Shown here one piece after another: positions 20,526 to 21,273 of a stretch of 21,273 nt of DNA (the first letter of the stretch is position 1; every line of letters begins with the position of its first letter). The notes below the pieces were generated by a model. It ran no database searches. It was given only the letters and a program-made list of their open reading frames with translations, and had not been told where the DNA came from. Source of the DNA: JAXDLK01 sp034666665 (lineage in GTDB: Bacteria; Desulfobacterota; Binatia; JACPRU01); contig JAXDLK010000196.1 in the NCBI GenBank assembly GCA_034666665.1, forward strand, positions 1 to 21,273. The letters are read 5' to 3'. The translations under genes and the position numbers were made by a program.

Positions 20526-21273
20526 CGCCCCCGAAAGCGCGCTTCGCGACGCTCCACGAACGACTGGAGGCCCTCCTTGAAATCTTCCGTGGCGAACACC
20601 GCCTTCTCGATCGACGGAATGGCTTCGACCGCCGCGCGCTCGGCCTCCGCGAGATAGGCGAGCGCCGCAGCCTTCGTCGCGCGCAAGCCGAGGGGTGCGC
20701 ATTTGCAGATCGCTTGCGCGATCTCCATCGCCCGCTCGCGGTGCTTGCCGTACGGATGAATCTCTTGCACGAATCCGATGCGCAAGGCCTCTGCCGCGTC
20801 GAACTCGTCGCAGAGGAAAAGGTGGTACATGGCGTTGCCCCAGCCCGCGCGCGTCAAGTAGCGGAAGTGCGCACCTCCGAGCGGCGCGATCCCGCGCTTC
20901 GATTCGAGCTGACAGAACCGTGAATTGTCCGCCGCGATGACGATGTCGCCGGCCAGCATCATCTCGATCCCGACGGTGTAGGTGATGCCGTGGACGACGG
21001 AGATCACCGGCTTGGTGGTGCGCCTGTAGAGGCCGAAGGGATCGACCTGATCCCTCGGGATCGGTTCCGCCGTGGCGGTGGGGCCGAAGAACTTCGCCAT
21101 GTCCAGGCCGGCGGTCGTGTGCTCCCCCGCCGGATCCATCACCGCGACCCAGAGGTCGTCGTCCTCGTCGAAGGCCGTGAGGTGCGTGGACAGTCGAGAC
21201 ATCAAGGCAGGAGTGATCGCGTTCTTCTTCGCGGTGTTGTCGAGCGAGATCACGCAGACGTGACCCTCGATCG
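20522..21273 (-). CDS. Enoyl-CoA hydratase/isomerase (crotonase) family protein, 5' end outside window
   Basis: About 250 codons are visible, open to the right edge. The sequence begins IEGHVCVISLDNTAKKNAIT, a standard crotonase N-terminus, then HTTAGLDMAKFF (first oxyanion-hole strand). It continues with VVHGITYTVGIEMMLAGDIV and SRFCQLESKRGIAPLGGAHF. The two glutamates (GIEMM and QLES) match the catalytic Glu pair of enoyl-CoA hydratase, so hydration of an enoyl-CoA is plausible. The C-terminus FVERREARFRGR is complete. Probably only about 15-20 residues are missing, judging by the paralogous fragment at 9907-10176. The stop overlaps the start of the small downstream gene. Confidence 0.93.
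   Translation of the reverse strand, partial: IEGHVCVISLDNTAKKNAITPALMSRLSTHLTAFDEDDDLWVAVMDPAGEHTTAGLDMAKFFGPTATAEPIPRDQVDPFGLYRRTTKPVISVVHGITYTVGIEMMLAGDIVIAADNSRFCQLESKRGIAPLGGAHFRYLTRAGWGNAMYHLFLCDEFDAAEALRIGFVQEIHPYGKHRERAMEIAQAICKCAPLGLRATKAAALAYLAEAERAAVEAIPSIEKAVFATEDFKEGLQSFVERREARFRGR
21078..21273. repeat. Direct repeat copy B (crotonase 5' region)
   Basis: This partner of 9944-10139 is ungapped with seven mismatches, in the same orientation and inside the intact crotonase gene. It reaches the window edge, so the true right boundary is unseen. Together the copies bracket about 11 kb of accessory genes. Confidence 0.9.

Noticed and set aside
1..21273. CRISPR array, insertion sequence or phage genes
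   Set aside because: No spaced short repeats, transposase, integrase or phage structural motifs were seen on either strand.

Overview
The window is GC-rich bacterial chromosome, packed with genes on both strands and full of 4-bp start/stop overlaps. The housekeeping half (radA, bioF-bioA-bioD, larC, dksA, tRNA-Ala) together with a sigma-54 aromatic-type regulator, crotonase, acyl-CoA-dehydrogenase-fold and SDR genes suggests a Gram-negative, metabolically versatile organism of the 'deltaproteobacterial' sphere (myxobacterial or Binatota-like). This is inference; no single gene fixes the taxon.

Region 1 (1-7600) is conserved core. It holds the tail of an unknown gene, radA (minus), and a translationally coupled biotin operon bioF-bioA-bioD (plus). 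A BirA-like operator (GTCAACC-N14-GGTTGAC, 1494-1521) lies in the radA/bioF gap and overlaps a TTGACA -35 box. The minus pair larC and SGNH hydrolase runs convergently into bioD with a 208-bp 3' overlap. Divergent dksA, tRNA-Ala(CGC) and a perfect 12-bp hairpin follow.

Region 2 (7669-10560) holds a coupled pair: a linalool dehydratase/isomerase-like protein and a leaderless SCO1/SenC-like copper/thioredoxin-fold protein. After it come about 940 bp without an intact gene. This stretch contains remnants of a ribbon-helix-helix antitoxin, a crotonase with a premature stop, and the C-terminal half of a DsbA/HCCA-isomerase-like protein.

Region 3 (10563-15860) holds a GFA-like zinc protein and a minus-strand operon: an HCCA-isomerase-like gene, a deleted SDR pseudogene and two intact atypical SDRs. 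A divergent TetR regulator faces the operon across a region with an inverted repeat. A frameshifted QueG-like 4Fe-4S pseudogene and a nitroreductase follow.

Region 4 (15947-20377) is the most interesting regulatory unit. A VOC-fold protein, an alpha/beta hydrolase and an acyl-CoA-dehydrogenase-fold (group D flavin monooxygenase-like) protein overlap by 4 bp each. A near-perfect sigma-54 promoter (18567-18582) precedes them, with two inverted repeats upstream. A XylR/DmpR-type activator is encoded divergently. The three enzyme folds match those of a hydroxylation, extradiol cleavage and C-C hydrolysis route, so I propose a compact inducible ring-cleavage module.

Region 5 (20385-21273) has an unrecognised 46-aa coding sequence coupled to an intact crotonase that runs off the window. 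About 196 bp of that crotonase repeat, in the same orientation and at about 96% identity, the fragment at 9944-10139. Direct repeats therefore flank the 11-kb accessory block.
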